Shown: piece after piece, positions 1 to 12,050 of the stretch
Numbering within the stretch: position 1 is the first letter of the stretch
Layout of the letters: each line of letters starts with the position of its first letter
Assembly: GCF_021462225.1 (NCBI RefSeq)
Contig: NC_061797.1
Coordinates: forward strand, 41,620,147-41,684,146
Direction of reading: 5' to 3'
Length of the DNA stretch: 64,000 bases
From: Girardinichthys multiradiatus
Lineage: Eukaryota > Chordata > Actinopteri > Cyprinodontiformes > Goodeidae
Notes under the pieces: generated by a model
The model's database searches: none
Told to the model about the DNA's origin: nothing
Seen by the model: the letters and a program-made list of their open reading frames with translations, nothing else
Translations under genes and position numbers: made by a program

Positions 1-3000
1 TGATGATTTTCAGCCGGCAGAGTCTTCATGGCCACGCTGAAGTCATGGCTTATCTTCCCTGCTCCACAAAGTCCCCATTGAGTTGCCATGTTGAATTGGA
101 TTGTAAGTGACAAATGAGCCTGATGCTGCTTTGGTAAGGATCCGTGCTGCAGGCAAGTTATGACCTTGAGAAGTGTTGCACGTTTGTGGAAGAGAAACTT
201 ACTAAACTGTCATGCTGCTACACCAGAGGGTAGAAGGCTCAATTTATATGCTGGAGAGGCACAATGTGTCACCTTCCTTCAACTCCCACCCTCAGGTTGA
301 GGTTGTAATACGCAAATGCACATATAAACACATCCTTATGTGTTGTCTTGCTGCTGATACATGTGTTTTAATCCAGACTGAGGTAGTTTGGCATGTTATT
401 TCTGACAATCTGTAACAGGACAGTCAGTGGGGTTTCATATTTCACATGCCATGGAGGAAAAAATAACATGTGAGGGCTCAGTTTCATAAATCAGCTGAGG
501 GGTAAAATCTAGACCCATCAGATGCCGGAAGCAGGTTGCCTTCTCTGTGGTCTAGAAACTGTAATGGAAATTATTTTATTAAGTGTTCCAAAGTGTGTGA
601 CCTTTGGGTTACCTCACTTCTGTGAACATCTGTGTTAGGGAGTAAGCTGTAAAAGCCATTATCAGAAGTTTAATGGTTCAGACCCATCTTTTAGGACAAT
701 GTCAGGAAGGGCAGTTAGGTCTGTTCCTAAATAACCTTGTCACCTTTGAACTCAAGAAGGGTTTGGGTCATAAAACACAGACTCTTTGCAGTTGAGATAA
801 CACTGTCTTGTTCTGGTATAAATACTGTGTGTAAATGTTGATCGGGGCTCTGTTTCACTGACTAACCTCAGTGTCAGGGTCGTCAAATGCTGAATGCCTT
901 TGAATAAAACTTATAAAGACAAAGTCCGGATTTTCTCTTGTTATGAGTCAACTTCTACCCACTTTGATAAGAAAATTCCACAACAAAACTGAGTTGCAAA
1001 TTATGGTTTGACAGCTGCACTGAGGCCAATGATTAAACCAACATCTTGTGGAGGTTGTTGAAATAAATAAATAGGCTGTGTTGACAGAATACTCAAGAAG
1101 TCCAACGCAGGGCAACTTACCTGACCAATAAGCTGATGACTTAGGAACAGCATCAGCTCAGTTGCCCTTGAGCTAAATATTATCTTTTCAGCCAGACTGG
1201 CAGTTGTGTAAACTACATGCCACACTCTGCCAGTAGAGGACACTGTGTCACCAGCAGAATTAGCCTTCTCTTTCTGGCTCTGAGAATATGACATGACTCA
1301 TAGTGAGGAATTACACAGAGTTTCACAAAATCAAGGGAACCCTAAAGAAGAATATGCACTATAAAAAGTCTCTTGGATGTAAATTACTAATGATTTATAA
1401 AATAAACCCCCCAACATAGAAGAAACATGGAAGGACAGCTTCATAGTCTAACAATTACTTTGCTGTTGTTTCAGATATTGTATGCTGAGGGCTTTACATA
1501 CAGTTTGTTCACCTTTTTATACAGAGGCCAGCAAATCACAGTCTCAGCATCTACAGTGGGTAACGGCTCTTGTATTGAGAACAGCTTCACCTGTGTACAA
1601 AGGGTCACAAACAACTTCTTTTATAAAAGCAGAAGGAATTTTATCATTAACAGTTCTTGGTGCCTGTTCCCCTTTTATAGTTCACTTCCAAATGAATCCC
1701 GAGAGCTGTGTGCCGTTGTCATAACAACAAGGTACCAGCTGGGCAATTTGTATGCAAATGGAAATTGGGGCTGTCTTGATAATGCTGCCCATACCACAAG
1801 TATTGTTGGCCGTAGAGATCGCCAATTACCCCATGTGTAATATACTTTTTTTTTTTTTTTTTTTAGGTTAGGCAAACTGTAAAGTTTCTTTTGCTGTATT
1901 TTGGTGTAATTGCTTCTGCTATTGGGGAAAAGATAGCTATAGGTGAGAGGAGAATAGGTGTTACCTGGCAGGGTAAGTGCAACTTGAATTGGTGTGAAGC
2001 AACCAATTAGGTCTGTGCTGTCTGAGTCAGCTGCCAGCAAAGAGAACACAGAAAGCAGAGGCTCAGGTGGTCAAAGTAGGACAGAATTTGGATAGGCTCC
2101 GACCTCGTCGCACTGGGATCCCCTGATTTCACCCTCATCCTCAGCTGAGCCGTGGCTGACCACTGAAAATAAGAGGGTTTAAGCTCATCAGATTTTAATT
2201 TTATATAAAATTGTGGCTAGCATTTGATGATGTTTTTTTTCAGCCTCCTCTGCCCAGCCTGAGGATAATAGTGAACAGTAAAGATAGCTCATGAGCTTTA
2301 AAAACCTGAGATGTGGATGGAAGGAAATGCCTATTAATTTAGTCCAAGCAGTATGATTGTCTTCCACTTCTTTAACCTCACTTTTTTAGTGATTAATTGA
2401 TTGCTGGCCCTGCGTCGTCATTCCACCGGGAGTAGGAAGAATGGCGTTGTTTGGATCACATGGTCTGTCACAAGTTTCTTCACATGGGGGTGTGGATCTT
2501 TTTGCCATCGGAAGTGGTTGATCACAACAGACAGTTTTGTGTCACACATTGTCACATAATTTAATTTGAGCATCTTGCTACTAGAAACATTCTTTGTCAC
2601 TGGCAATGGAAATGGCATTGTAATGGTGCTACAATGAAAAATTGTATGATTTTTTTTTTTTATAAAACAAGGAAAATGTATAGTCAAGAATTTAAAACTT
2701 GTTTTTTATTCATCGTGTACAACTGTAATAATGACTGTAGATGCTATAAAAAGGCTCTGTTGCCATGAATCAGCTTTGTGTTTTATTAACAACTTTAAGT
2801 TAATGAGAAATAAAATGGCCCAGAGAAAGGCACCTTAATCTTATTGTGATTGATAGTAGTTATGTAGAGGGTGATTTTCACCCTCCCCCCACCTGTCTCT
2901 GTAAATGAGATACATTTTTGCTCTGTGGATATTAGTCAAAAGGGGGAGAGAAACAGTGTTGTGGCGGTTACGGGAGCAACATTCCGCCTTCATTTCAGTC

Positions 3001-3649
3001 TCAAGGTCACTGCAAAGACAGGGTGATGGGCTAAAACCAGCACACGGAGATGCCAGCCATTTTGAAAAATCCTTGGAGGGGGAGAGGGAATTGTGAAGCA
3101 AAGCATAATGAGTCATTTTGTCAGTGCTACACCATGTTGAAATGTATACACTGGATTTTTTTTCCATCAAAAATTTGACTGAGGGAAACTGAGAGGAGCA
3201 AGCAGAAATGGGAGCCTTTGAGCCGCTCTGTGCAGGCCCCTTTGAGAGCCATATCTTTGTCTGCAGCACACACACACTGGGAGGTTGAGCTGTGGAGAAG
3301 GCGCAGACAGGACCAGAACTGACTTTGGCAGCTTTCTCTAGATGTTAGTGCCAATAGAGAGAGTAGACACACCCACTGTAACATAAACATAATTTTCCTC
3401 ATTTTAATTTTCCTTCTATGTGTTATTTTTGCCTTTTCTCTGTCTCTCTTCTTCAAATAGATATCTATGCTGATAAAGCGACATCCCTTAGTATGTCTCA
3501 GACAGGTTTACCACACTCATCTGGCACTATGGATTTTATGCCCTGCACTACACCAACACAAACTAGTACATAATTGCATTACTAATGAAGAATTATGCAT
3601 ATATTGAAAATATATTTTAAAAAATCTGAAAGGTTTAACAGGTATATGT
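1..3649. other. No recognisable gene
   Basis: AT-rich sequence. The longest open frames (137 codons at 1427-1840 plus, 144 codons at 2841-3275 minus) show no domain, and several overlap open frames on the other strand. I see no repeat family except the poly-T run. Confidence 0.5.
1846..1864. repeat. Poly-T run
   Basis: Uninterrupted T-run of about 19 bp (complement poly-A). It could be the tail of an old minus-strand retroelement, but no element body is recognisable beside it. Confidence 0.7.
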
Positions 3650-3985
3650 ATATAGCCTTTACTTTGATACCCCTAAATAAAATACAGAGCAGCTAATTGC
3701 TAGAGAAGTCACTTCAAGCATAAATAGAGTTAATCAGTGTGTAATTTAATCTCAGTATAAAAACTGCTTCTATGTGAAGGCCTCAGCGTTTGGTTAGAGA
3801 ACATTTGTGAAAACACAGCATCACAAAGACCTGGGAACAAACAGGCTTTTACAAATTTCCATACCATGTTCTGTTTTTGTTCCACAACAAAATTACATGC
3901 TAGTTTTTGCTGGTATTTCACATAAATTCCCAATAAAACACATGAAATGAATATATAAAGTGTTCCAGGGTTATAAATACCAATG
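3650..3985 (+). mobile_element. Short Tc1-derived relic (CAGTGCCTTG family)
   Basis: Contains the family's 5' subterminal sequence (ACCCCTAAATAAAATACAGA, then TGTGTAATTTAATCTCAGTA and GGTTAGAGAACATTTGTG). This is joined directly to 3'-flank-like sequence (CACATAAATTCCCAATAAAA). An internal-deletion derivative without transposase and with decayed terminal repeats. Confidence 0.65.
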
Positions 3986-4906
3986 AATCCCCAAACTACC
4001 TCCCAATTCTTCTGCTTTATGATCACACAACATATTCAGGAAGGATTTTAAGTGAGCTTTAGTTTAACATTGCACTGTTTCAATATTTTAGTCATCTGTC
4101 TAAGAATGAAAACACACCTGTTTCCTTTAAAAAGGTGTACCCAGGTCAGAATTAATGGTTGCTCATGTAAAATATTCCTTTTTTCTCGGTAATGATCTCA
4201 CTTGAGAAAGGTTTTTCCAGCTGGCAAATAACGCGCTCCACAGTACATTCTCTGCCTCCATGGAGAATGTTTATGTCCATTTGGGTCATCAACACTGCTG
4301 CTGTAATGGAGAAGGTACTATCTTAGTCCATTAGCTGCAGCCTCAACCGAGGGAACATTGAACACACACACGCTCACTTTTTTTTTTTTATTCTTGCAGT
4401 ATCTCTTTTGATTTATTTTTTGCCTTTCTTTCTCTGTCTCTCAAGTACACAACAATATTGGCTGCACACAAAACCCACACAAAGCCCATGACCAGAACGG
4501 TGCCACCTTGTATCGCTGTGATTGTGTGAGGTGATATGGAGTTCATCAAAGAACCCCTGCTGAAGGGAGAGTGGTGGTCATGGCAGGGGCTGAGACATAG
4601 AGCTGATACCAGCCTCTATCAGCCAGCTGATAATGCCCATTTGGGCTCCAGGAATGTCCATTACGGAGTGTAGGTCCTTCACCTCTTCAATGTAGCTTCC
4701 AGGGTCAGAACGTTTCCACGCACGAGGAATGTCGTGATGGTGATAGTCCTTGCGGACTCAGATTAGAAAATAGTTTTTCACTGTAAAACCAAGTTTGGTA
4801 GTGATTGTGGGGGGGGGGAACTCAACAAAGAAGATACTGTCTGAAATCTGATCAGCAATAATTGTTCTGGTTCAAGATTCCTTAATTGTATGCATGTTGT
4901 GATTAT
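3986..4906. other. No firm gene; one exon-like minus-strand stretch
   Basis: 4578-4757 on the minus strand is open for 59 codons, reading from RKDYHHHDIPRAWKRSDPGS to GAQMGIISWLIEAGISS. A neighbouring frame stays open further (NGHYQLADRGWYQLYVSAPA). It looks coding-like, but I cannot name a protein. The rest is AT-rich and featureless. Confidence 0.25.
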
Positions 4907-7113
4907 TAGGCCCGAGCAGGAAGGCCTGCAAGGGCCTATTGTAATTGTTGCTCCGTTTATTTAATTCTGGCGACAAATGAATTGCCTTTTTTGCAGCTTT
5001 AACATATTCAAAAACTCACCAAATTTGGAAGAGCCATCAGTCGTGTGTGAAATTTATGTATTTGAAGGGTTTCTCAAAAGCTGCAATAAAAATGGCGCAA
5101 CAGCGCCCCCTAAAGTGAGATGGGCCAACTGGTAAGTCCTAGAGAGTTGAAATTTGGTACATAGCTAGATCTCCCCAAATTATGAAAAAAAAGTATATTG
5201 GGGGTATGCCCTAAAACCAACCGGAAGTCGGCCATTTTGGGTCAAAAGGTCATTTTTGGACGTTTTTGAGCTACCGGCTTCATATTTGGTCAGTATGTCG
5301 TGAAGGCATTGGGGATTAAAAGTTATCAAAATTGTGAGTTTTTGAGCATGTTGAAAGGGCGGGACCAGGCCTCAAAGTTAGCCTTCTCACCGCAAATTTC
5401 GAACAGCAATAACTTTGACATAAATTGGCTGAAATACACCAAACCTGGTATTATTGATCCCTCTCAGGTCACCAACAATCCTCTCTGGTCAAATGATGAC
5501 ATCATCAAAGCCATGCCCCCTTAGAACAGGAAGTCACTTTTTTCACTTGGAAAGGTGCCTCTCTGACCCTCTTGACCCAATCAACTTGAAAGTGTCAGAA
5601 GACAGATAACTAGTGGGTGTAACTTCGTTTGAAGCATGGTGACTTTTCATAAAAGGTCGTGGCCGTGGTGGCGCGGTGAATTCGGACGTCAAGCCATGGC
5701 CATACGTTTGGCTTTAATTTCCACATACATCATCTGATCTGCACCAAATTCAATGTGATTGATCCTAGTCCAGTCCCCAACAGAGATCTGATGACATATT
5801 TGGTGGGCGTGGCCTAATTTGTCCACAGCGCCCCCTAGAAAATTTTACAAAATAAGCCCCAAGCCATGCTTTGACCAAGGATTGTGAAATTTGGTACACA
5901 TATGTAACTTCTCAGAACCTACAAAAAAGTCTCTTGGAGCGTTGGTCCAAACCCCACAAGGAAGTCGGCCATTTTGGATTGAAGTTGCCATTTTGACCCC
6001 GGATTTGCCCTTTCTAGGCCACATATCTGAGCGAACTCCTCCTACAGCTTTTGACTTAGAGACTTGAAAATCACTCAGTATACTCTTAAGGCACTGGTGA
6101 TCAAAAGTTATCAAAAGCTTTTTGATACATGAAACCGTCTGGGCGTGGCCACGCCTCAAAATCTGACTTCTCGCCATAAAAGACGAAACTGTTATTGTTC
6201 TTACAAGGAAAATCACAGACACATGAAACTTTCTGGCCCTGATCAATATTCAATGTTCAAATGCTGACATTATCGAAGCTCCGCCCCCTGAGAACAGGAA
6301 GTGTCATGTTTTCCTTTAGAGAGTCAATTTTTGATGTTCTTCACCTAATCAATGTGAAACTGTTCCAAGTAACAGATAACATGATGGTCTAAGACAGTCT
6401 CCAGTACTGACTGGTTTAACTTCAGGGTGTGGCTGTGGCGGCGTGGCGAATTCTGATGTCAAGCCACGGCCATACGTTTGGCTGTAAATTACACATGCAT
6501 GGTCCGATTTATTCCAAACTGAATATGGTTGATCTTTGACAACCCCCAAACAACTCTATTGGATTATATTGGAATTTGGATCAACAGCGCCCCCTAAGAC
6601 ATTTCAAGTGCTCTATCTCCCTCATACATCATCGGATACACTTGAAATGTAGTATACATGATCATGAGATAATGATGGACATGTTGAAACAGTCAATAGA
6701 TTACATCACTTTAGCCCCGCCCACTAAGAAACAAATGAGTGTAGCTTCCATCAGGAAGGTCCGATATACTCCAAACTGAAAATGGTTGATCTTTGTCAGC
6801 CCCCCAACAGCTCTATTGGATTACATTGAAATTTGGATCAATAGCACCCCCTAGGACATTTCAAAGGCTATATCTCCCTCATACATAATCTGGAATGTCG
6901 GATTTACTCCAAATTTTTAATGCTTCTCGCAAGACCAGAACTCTGCATGACCGAAGATCATTTGACATGTTATTTACAGTCCCCCTTAGTGGCGACATTT
7001 GGAATTGAACGGCGGCCAAATTGGTGGCGTGCAGCCGGCAATGCAAGGGGCCCGCGGTCGCTGCACAGGCCGAGTTGCCCTGAGGTGCGAGGGCCTTCAA
7101 TGCTGCTTGCAGC
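4907..7113. repeat. 2.2-kb modular non-coding repeat with hairpin ends
   Basis: The left end is a near-perfect stem-loop: TAGGCCC (4907-4913) and GCAGG (4916-4920) pair with CCTGC (4925-4929) and GGGCCTA (4932-4938). The right end has the hairpin GCTGC-TT-GCAGC (7102-7113), followed by (ATT)n. Inside, motifs recur about every 725-770 bp: CAGCGCCCCCTA at 5101, 5826 and 6585 (variant at 6842), GGAAGTCGGCCATTTTGG at 5223 and 5960, and CAAGCC(A)GGCCATACGTTTGG at about 5690 and 6460. No long open frame. Similar families are common in fish genomes. Hairpin ends without inverted repeats suggest a Helitron or Helentron-like non-autonomous element, but the class is unproven. Confidence 0.65.
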
Positions 7114-7117
7114 TTTA

Positions 7118-7140
7118 ATTATTATTATTATTATTATTTT
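7118..7140. repeat. (ATT)n microsatellite
   Basis: Short ATT run immediately after the right-hand hairpin of the modular repeat, followed by AT-rich DNA to about 7170. Confidence 0.85.
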
Positions 7141-7478
7141 ATTTAATATTAATATTTTATTAAATAATAACTTGGGCTGTTAAAGTGTTGACCTGTGAAT
7201 AAGGCGGTGCTATTAGGACAATATAGAAAAGGGTGAATCAAGCTCTGACATTACTGAACAGCAAAACTCTGCACACACATGAAATAACTTCACACAATTT
7301 CTCCAATACAAGAATTTATTAAGAAAAATAATTGATTATCTTGAGGAATCTGGAAATAAGGTTAAGTTAGTCTTTGAACTATCTTAGGCAATATTTGTAT
7401 ACCTTTAAACCACCATTCACAAAGCAACATCAGATACAACATTATTTTAATAAAATTAAATGTCTAACATTAAATGTC

Positions 7479-7788
7479 GGAGTAGAGTCGCTGCTCCTCC
7501 ACATCGAGAGGAGCCAGTTGAGGTGGCTCAGGCATCTATACCCGATGCCTCCTGGACGCCTTCCTCGGGAGGTGTTCCAGGCACGTCCCACCAGGAGGAG
7601 GTCCAGGGGACGGCCCAGGACACGCTGGAGGGACAATGTCTCTCGGCTGGCCTGGAAACGCCTTGGGCTCCCCCCGGAGGAGCTAGAGGAGGTGTCTGGG
7701 GAGAGGGACGTCTGGGCGTCTCTGCTGAGTCTGCTGCCCCCGTGACCCGGTCCCAGATAAAGCGGAAGAAGACGAGTACGAGTACGAG
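7479..7788 (+). mobile_element. Rex3 3'-end fragment, 5'-truncated insertion
   Basis: 310 bp matching the last part of Rex3 (in one frame, LLHIERSQLRWLRHLYPMPP and RPRTRWRDNVSRLAW) and ending in the (GAGTAC)n tail. A perfect 8-bp target-site duplication TAAATGTC flanks it (7471-7478 and 7789-7796). This is the usual product of incomplete target-primed reverse transcription. Confidence 0.9.
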
Positions 7789-7796
7789 TAAATGTC

Positions 7797-9172
7797 AAAC
7801 AAATATTTGCTGAATAAAGTCAACCTTCTGGATGACTATCTCTCAATAGTTTTATTAACTGCCTTTATTTAGTGAAATAATATTTAAGGAAATATTATTT
7901 TGAATAAAAACCAACAACCTTTCTGGATAAATTATTCTTAGTAGTGTTTAATTAGTTATCACACTTTAGTAAAATAATATTTAGGAAAATATTTTGTAGA
8001 TTGAAAAATAACAACCTTTCTGGAGAAATGATTCTAAATGCACTCATAAGATGGCAGTTAGTCACATGCTTTAGTCGTAAATGGTTTGAGCTAACAAAAG
8101 TGGACCCTATAGCTTGTTGCCACTCTCCTTAAACATCAAACATGTACCTTTAAAATACCATTAATAAAGGGATCAAACTGCATTAGCCTTGATGTCGCGT
8201 TATAGCAGATCTGTGATTAAAAACCACGATTTCATCAAAGTTTATCTTAACTTTATAAAACAACCCAGAACACATCAGCAGCTGAGCAGCTAGTCTGCCA
8301 ACACTTGAATAGCTGAGTTTCTCAACACAAACAAAAGCAAACATCATAAAATAAGCATTATTCAGATTATTTCATCCTACACTAATTTTCTCTGCCCAAA
8401 CACCACCTCTTACGTGAACCGTACTGGAGAAAAGATGTCCTGGGCGACGAGTTGAGGGAAGCGAAACTGTCCTGGTGATCCACGTGTGGGCATCAACAAA
8501 GAGACTAATGCTGCAGCTAGTCTCCATAGCCGAACTGTGGTCCTGTTACCTTTCCTCCAGGTCATGGGGAAAACCGCTTCAATTAGGGACAACATCCCTT
8601 GGGAGCTTCTGTAGCTTCTGCAGGCCTCAAAGAAAAGTCAAGCAATGCTTGTCTTACTACTCCCCTTTAATGAATGAATGCTGGGTACTCTTAAGAGGCC
8701 ATGTGCACACAGTAAATATGCATTTTAATGATTCAGCTCTAGCTTGACTTTTTTCTGTTCTTTTTTTTAAGCTATTCATTATCGAACACTATATATTTAA
8801 TTATATAAAACACATCGAGGCTACAATAGCTATTTTGTATGGTTCTAAATGAATAAAACAACTTAACTTGAGTTTATCCATAGAAGTTTTTCCCTCTAAA
8901 CTTTTGCCTGTGTCTGAAGAAACTCTTCCAGCACATGACAGAAAAATTGTTCATTGTGACCAATGTAGGGCTTCTCCCTTCTTTTGATTCCCACTTCATC
9001 AGTGGTCTGAAGCCCCCCAATGGGCAGTCACAGTGACTTCTCTTCGGGGAGGTCGAAGCCATTAAGCAGCCAGCACACTATGCCGTGTCTCCCTGTTTAA
9101 TTGCCTGATAGCGCCTGTGATATTTTTATCAGCCGCCATGCAGTTGATTGCTGCCAAGAGGGGAGATGTGTA

Positions 9173-9176
<4 letters not shown>
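7797..9176. other. No recognisable gene
   Basis: Only short open frames (90 codons or fewer) without domain character. 9070-9150 (around CCTGATAGCGCCTGTGATAT) is less AT-rich and could be a conserved non-coding element, but I cannot test this here. Confidence 0.4.

Positions 9177-9213
<37 letters not shown>
9177..9213. repeat. (TG)n microsatellite
   Basis: About 18 TG units in tandem. Confidence 0.95.
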
Positions 9214-9214
<1 letters not shown>

Positions 9215-9839
9215 TTTACATGTCATGCCTCAGTAGACCTTTGACAAGAGAGCTGCCTGCATGCAGCAGGAAACCCTGTGCCTCAGTGCACCTGCATATC
9301 AATTTATATGACCCATCCTTTCAGCCATGACATGGCACAGAACATCCATACCTAAATATGGAATGGCTATTATGCCTCGTCATCAGCTTGTCATGTGGTA
9401 ATTATTAATGTCCCCTGCATTTTGAACCTTTTTTTCTTTTTCTGCTGCTTTTCATCTCACATTGGAAATGTGTTCCACTACATTAAATAAATTCAGCGGA
9501 AAATATGCATGATTTTAAGGTTTCAAATTAACAAAAATTATAGGTTAGATAGATTAATCACTCTGGGTTGCAGCTTTACTGAAATGCATTTGTTTTCTTT
9601 CCCCCACTATAGAGAGTTAACAAACATTAGCAGAGGGAAGATGCCCGGCAATTGTTTAAATCAATTGAACTCTTATATATTTTGTCATGCTAAAACTACC
9701 AACACCTTTATTATAAATTACTGGGGTCTTATTAGGTAGACACACACTCATTTCTTGTCATCTCAACCAGCTTTATGAATTGAATTGAAATGGAACTTGG
9801 AACTGGACTATTCTTCTTACAGAATAACTCAAACTGGGA
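9214..9839. other. No recognisable gene
   Basis: AT-rich, no open frame above 76 codons and no repeat recognised. Confidence 0.45.
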
Positions 9840-10200
9840 ACACCAATTTTTAAGTCTGGCCAAATATTCTCAATTGGATTTGGGCCTAGACTTTGACTAA
9901 ACCATTCAAACACCCAAAATATGGTTTTATCTAAAGTATTAAATGGAAGTTCTGGCAGTATTTTTATGGGTTGTTGTCTGGATGAAAGGGGTTGTCCCGT
10001 ATTTAGCTCCATCCTTCTTCTCATCAATTCTGACTAATTACCCTGTCCATGCTGAAGAAATGCATCCCCACAGCAATTTGCTGCCACTACTGTGTTTCAC
10101 CATGGGGAAAGTTTTTTTAAATTGATGTGCAGCATTTTCTTTGACATTTAGCTAGTTGCAGGTAGCTCAAAAAGTTAAACTTTGCATCTTTTTTTAGATT
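9840..10200 (-). mobile_element. Tc1 transposase relic, minus strand
   Basis: Reverse-strand match to the common fish Tc1 transposase. CTCAATTGGATTTGGGCCTA (catalytic Glu region) is followed by TTTGGCTCCATCC-like and GAAATGCATCCCCACAGCA blocks. Frames are destroyed. A terminal-repeat-like GATACTTTTGTAAGACACTG lies 80 bp further right, near 10286. Confidence 0.65.
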
Positions 10201-11324
10201 TGTAAAATGTTTTAAAAATGTTTTTAAAACCATCTATCCTCCACTGCTTCATGGTCATTGGCTGCTTTGTGTTTATTTATTAGATCGATACTTTTGTAAG
10301 ACACTGGTTTCCTTTCACTCATACAGCCACTTTTACAAACACACACTTTATTGCAAGCACTTCCCTGCTGGCGGTAAGATTTATTAAATGTACTTTTGTC
10401 CACAGCCAGAGCGATTTAGGATTTTGGCAGTACGTAAGAAGAAGTTTCAGCGGGGGAGCCAGAGGAGAGAGAGGATCCTTATTAGAGTTTCAGTTTTCTC
10501 ACTACCCACCAATATAACACTAAGTGAAGAACAGCTCTCTTATTTTCACAGCTGAAATTTTGGCAGGGGATTAGAAGGTGGATTTCACCTTGCTGGGATC
10601 TCTTTCAGTGCAAGCTCCGTCTTATGTGGGAATTATAAAATTCACTTTGCAGCTCCCTTCACTCTGGTCATTCAGCACAGTGATTGGATACAGTCATTTA
10701 GTCATGCTGTCTCAAAGGGGAAGCACAGATCTGGCAAAATAGTATGAACTCCGAATTGTAACTGACTTTAGTGTTTTTAAATGCTTCTAAGAAGATCTGT
10801 GCCTTCAAACAAGGCAGCTAAAGCTCAGTCAATCATTTACAAAGTCAGCTGCAGTTTATACAGTGGATGAATTTAATTAGCTCAGTGGAATTAATAAAGC
10901 AGAAAGAGGTTGTGAGTGGTAAAATTGCAGGAAATGAAATTATGATATGCTCTAAATCTCAAATATGCCTGACTGCATTTTTAATAATGTATATTGCCAC
11001 TATTTTGAAACAGTGTTGACTTTTTATCTGACTTTTATCCCTAGATCATATTTTTCAGAACTTTGTCAAGCCATGTTTGAACACAGTAGGTTATGTGCCA
11101 AATTTGCCATATTTGGCCTATTATCAGTACTGTAGATTTTCCTTTCAGGCACAATCAAAACCAATGGCCAAACATAAAATTTTGAAAATAATACAAATTT
11201 CTCCAAAAGTTAAATAACAACTGTTTTTTTCAGCCAATCTTATTTTGCTTAGAGTGAGCATTAGCCAAACTGTCATACAGACAGTTTGCAGTCAACGTCA
11301 GAAAAGTCTTAGCTGAGCTAAGGA
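10201..11324. other. No recognisable gene
   Basis: Apart from a possible Tc1 terminal-repeat scrap near 10286, nothing recognisable. Confidence 0.45.
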
Positions 11325-12050
11325 GAAATAGGACAGGACAGTTGCTCTGTGGTTCAAAGTCATCTTTTCAGATAAAAGTAAAATTTGCATTTCATTTAAG
11401 AACCAAGGTCCTTCCAGACTTGGGGAAGTGTGGAAGGAGAGTGGTGAGGCACGTGATCCAAGTTGCTTGAAGTCTAGTGTGAAGTTTTTACAATTAGTAA
11501 AGATTTGGGAAGTCATGCCATCTGCTGGTGTCCAAAATCACTTCAGTTGTCTAATAGAAGATTTTAGAGGACTTGATGCTTTCCTCTGCAGACAAGTATA
11601 ATGGTGATGCTGATTTCATTTTCCAGCAGGACATGGCACCTGACCACACTGGCAAAGTACAAACACCTGGTTTATGACTATGGTGTTACTGTGCTTGATC
11701 GGCCAGGAAACTGCCCTGACCTAAACCCCAGAGAATCTAACACCTCAGCAGAGCTGCAGGCTGAAAACTTCCATGCCACGCCGCACTGATGCAATAAACA
11801 AGCACCCTACCAAGTATTGAATGCTTGGACATACCTTTCGGTATTCAAAATCATTTCTATGTTGCCATTATGAAATATTTTTTTCTGAGAAACTGAATAT
11901 TAGGTTTTCATTAGCTGTATGTCATAAAGATCAAAATATACCAAAAAAAACAAGGGATATTTCCCTCTCTGTAATGAATTTGTAATTATATGAGTTTCCC
12001 TTTTTTAGTTGAATTAACCAGATTAAAATGTACTTTTTGATGGTATTCAA
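11325..12050 (+). mobile_element. Ancient DD34E Tc1 relic
   Basis: Aligns by eye with the transposase of the element at 57395. TGGTTCAAAGTCATCTTTTC matches its first-Asp region, GATTTCATTTTCCAGCAGGA its second-Asp region, and CCATGCCACGCCGCACTGAT its C-terminus. Part of the 3' inverted repeat (GGTTTTCATTAGCTGTATGT) follows at about 11900. Numerous stops. The Glu region is damaged (CCTGACCTAAACCCCAGAGA has lost a base). Confidence 0.7.

Noticed and set aside
1427..1840. 137-codon frame with a hydrophobic N-terminus resembling a signal peptide
   Set aside because: No splice context, no family resemblance, and it overlaps other open frames on both strands. Consistent with chance in 64 kb.
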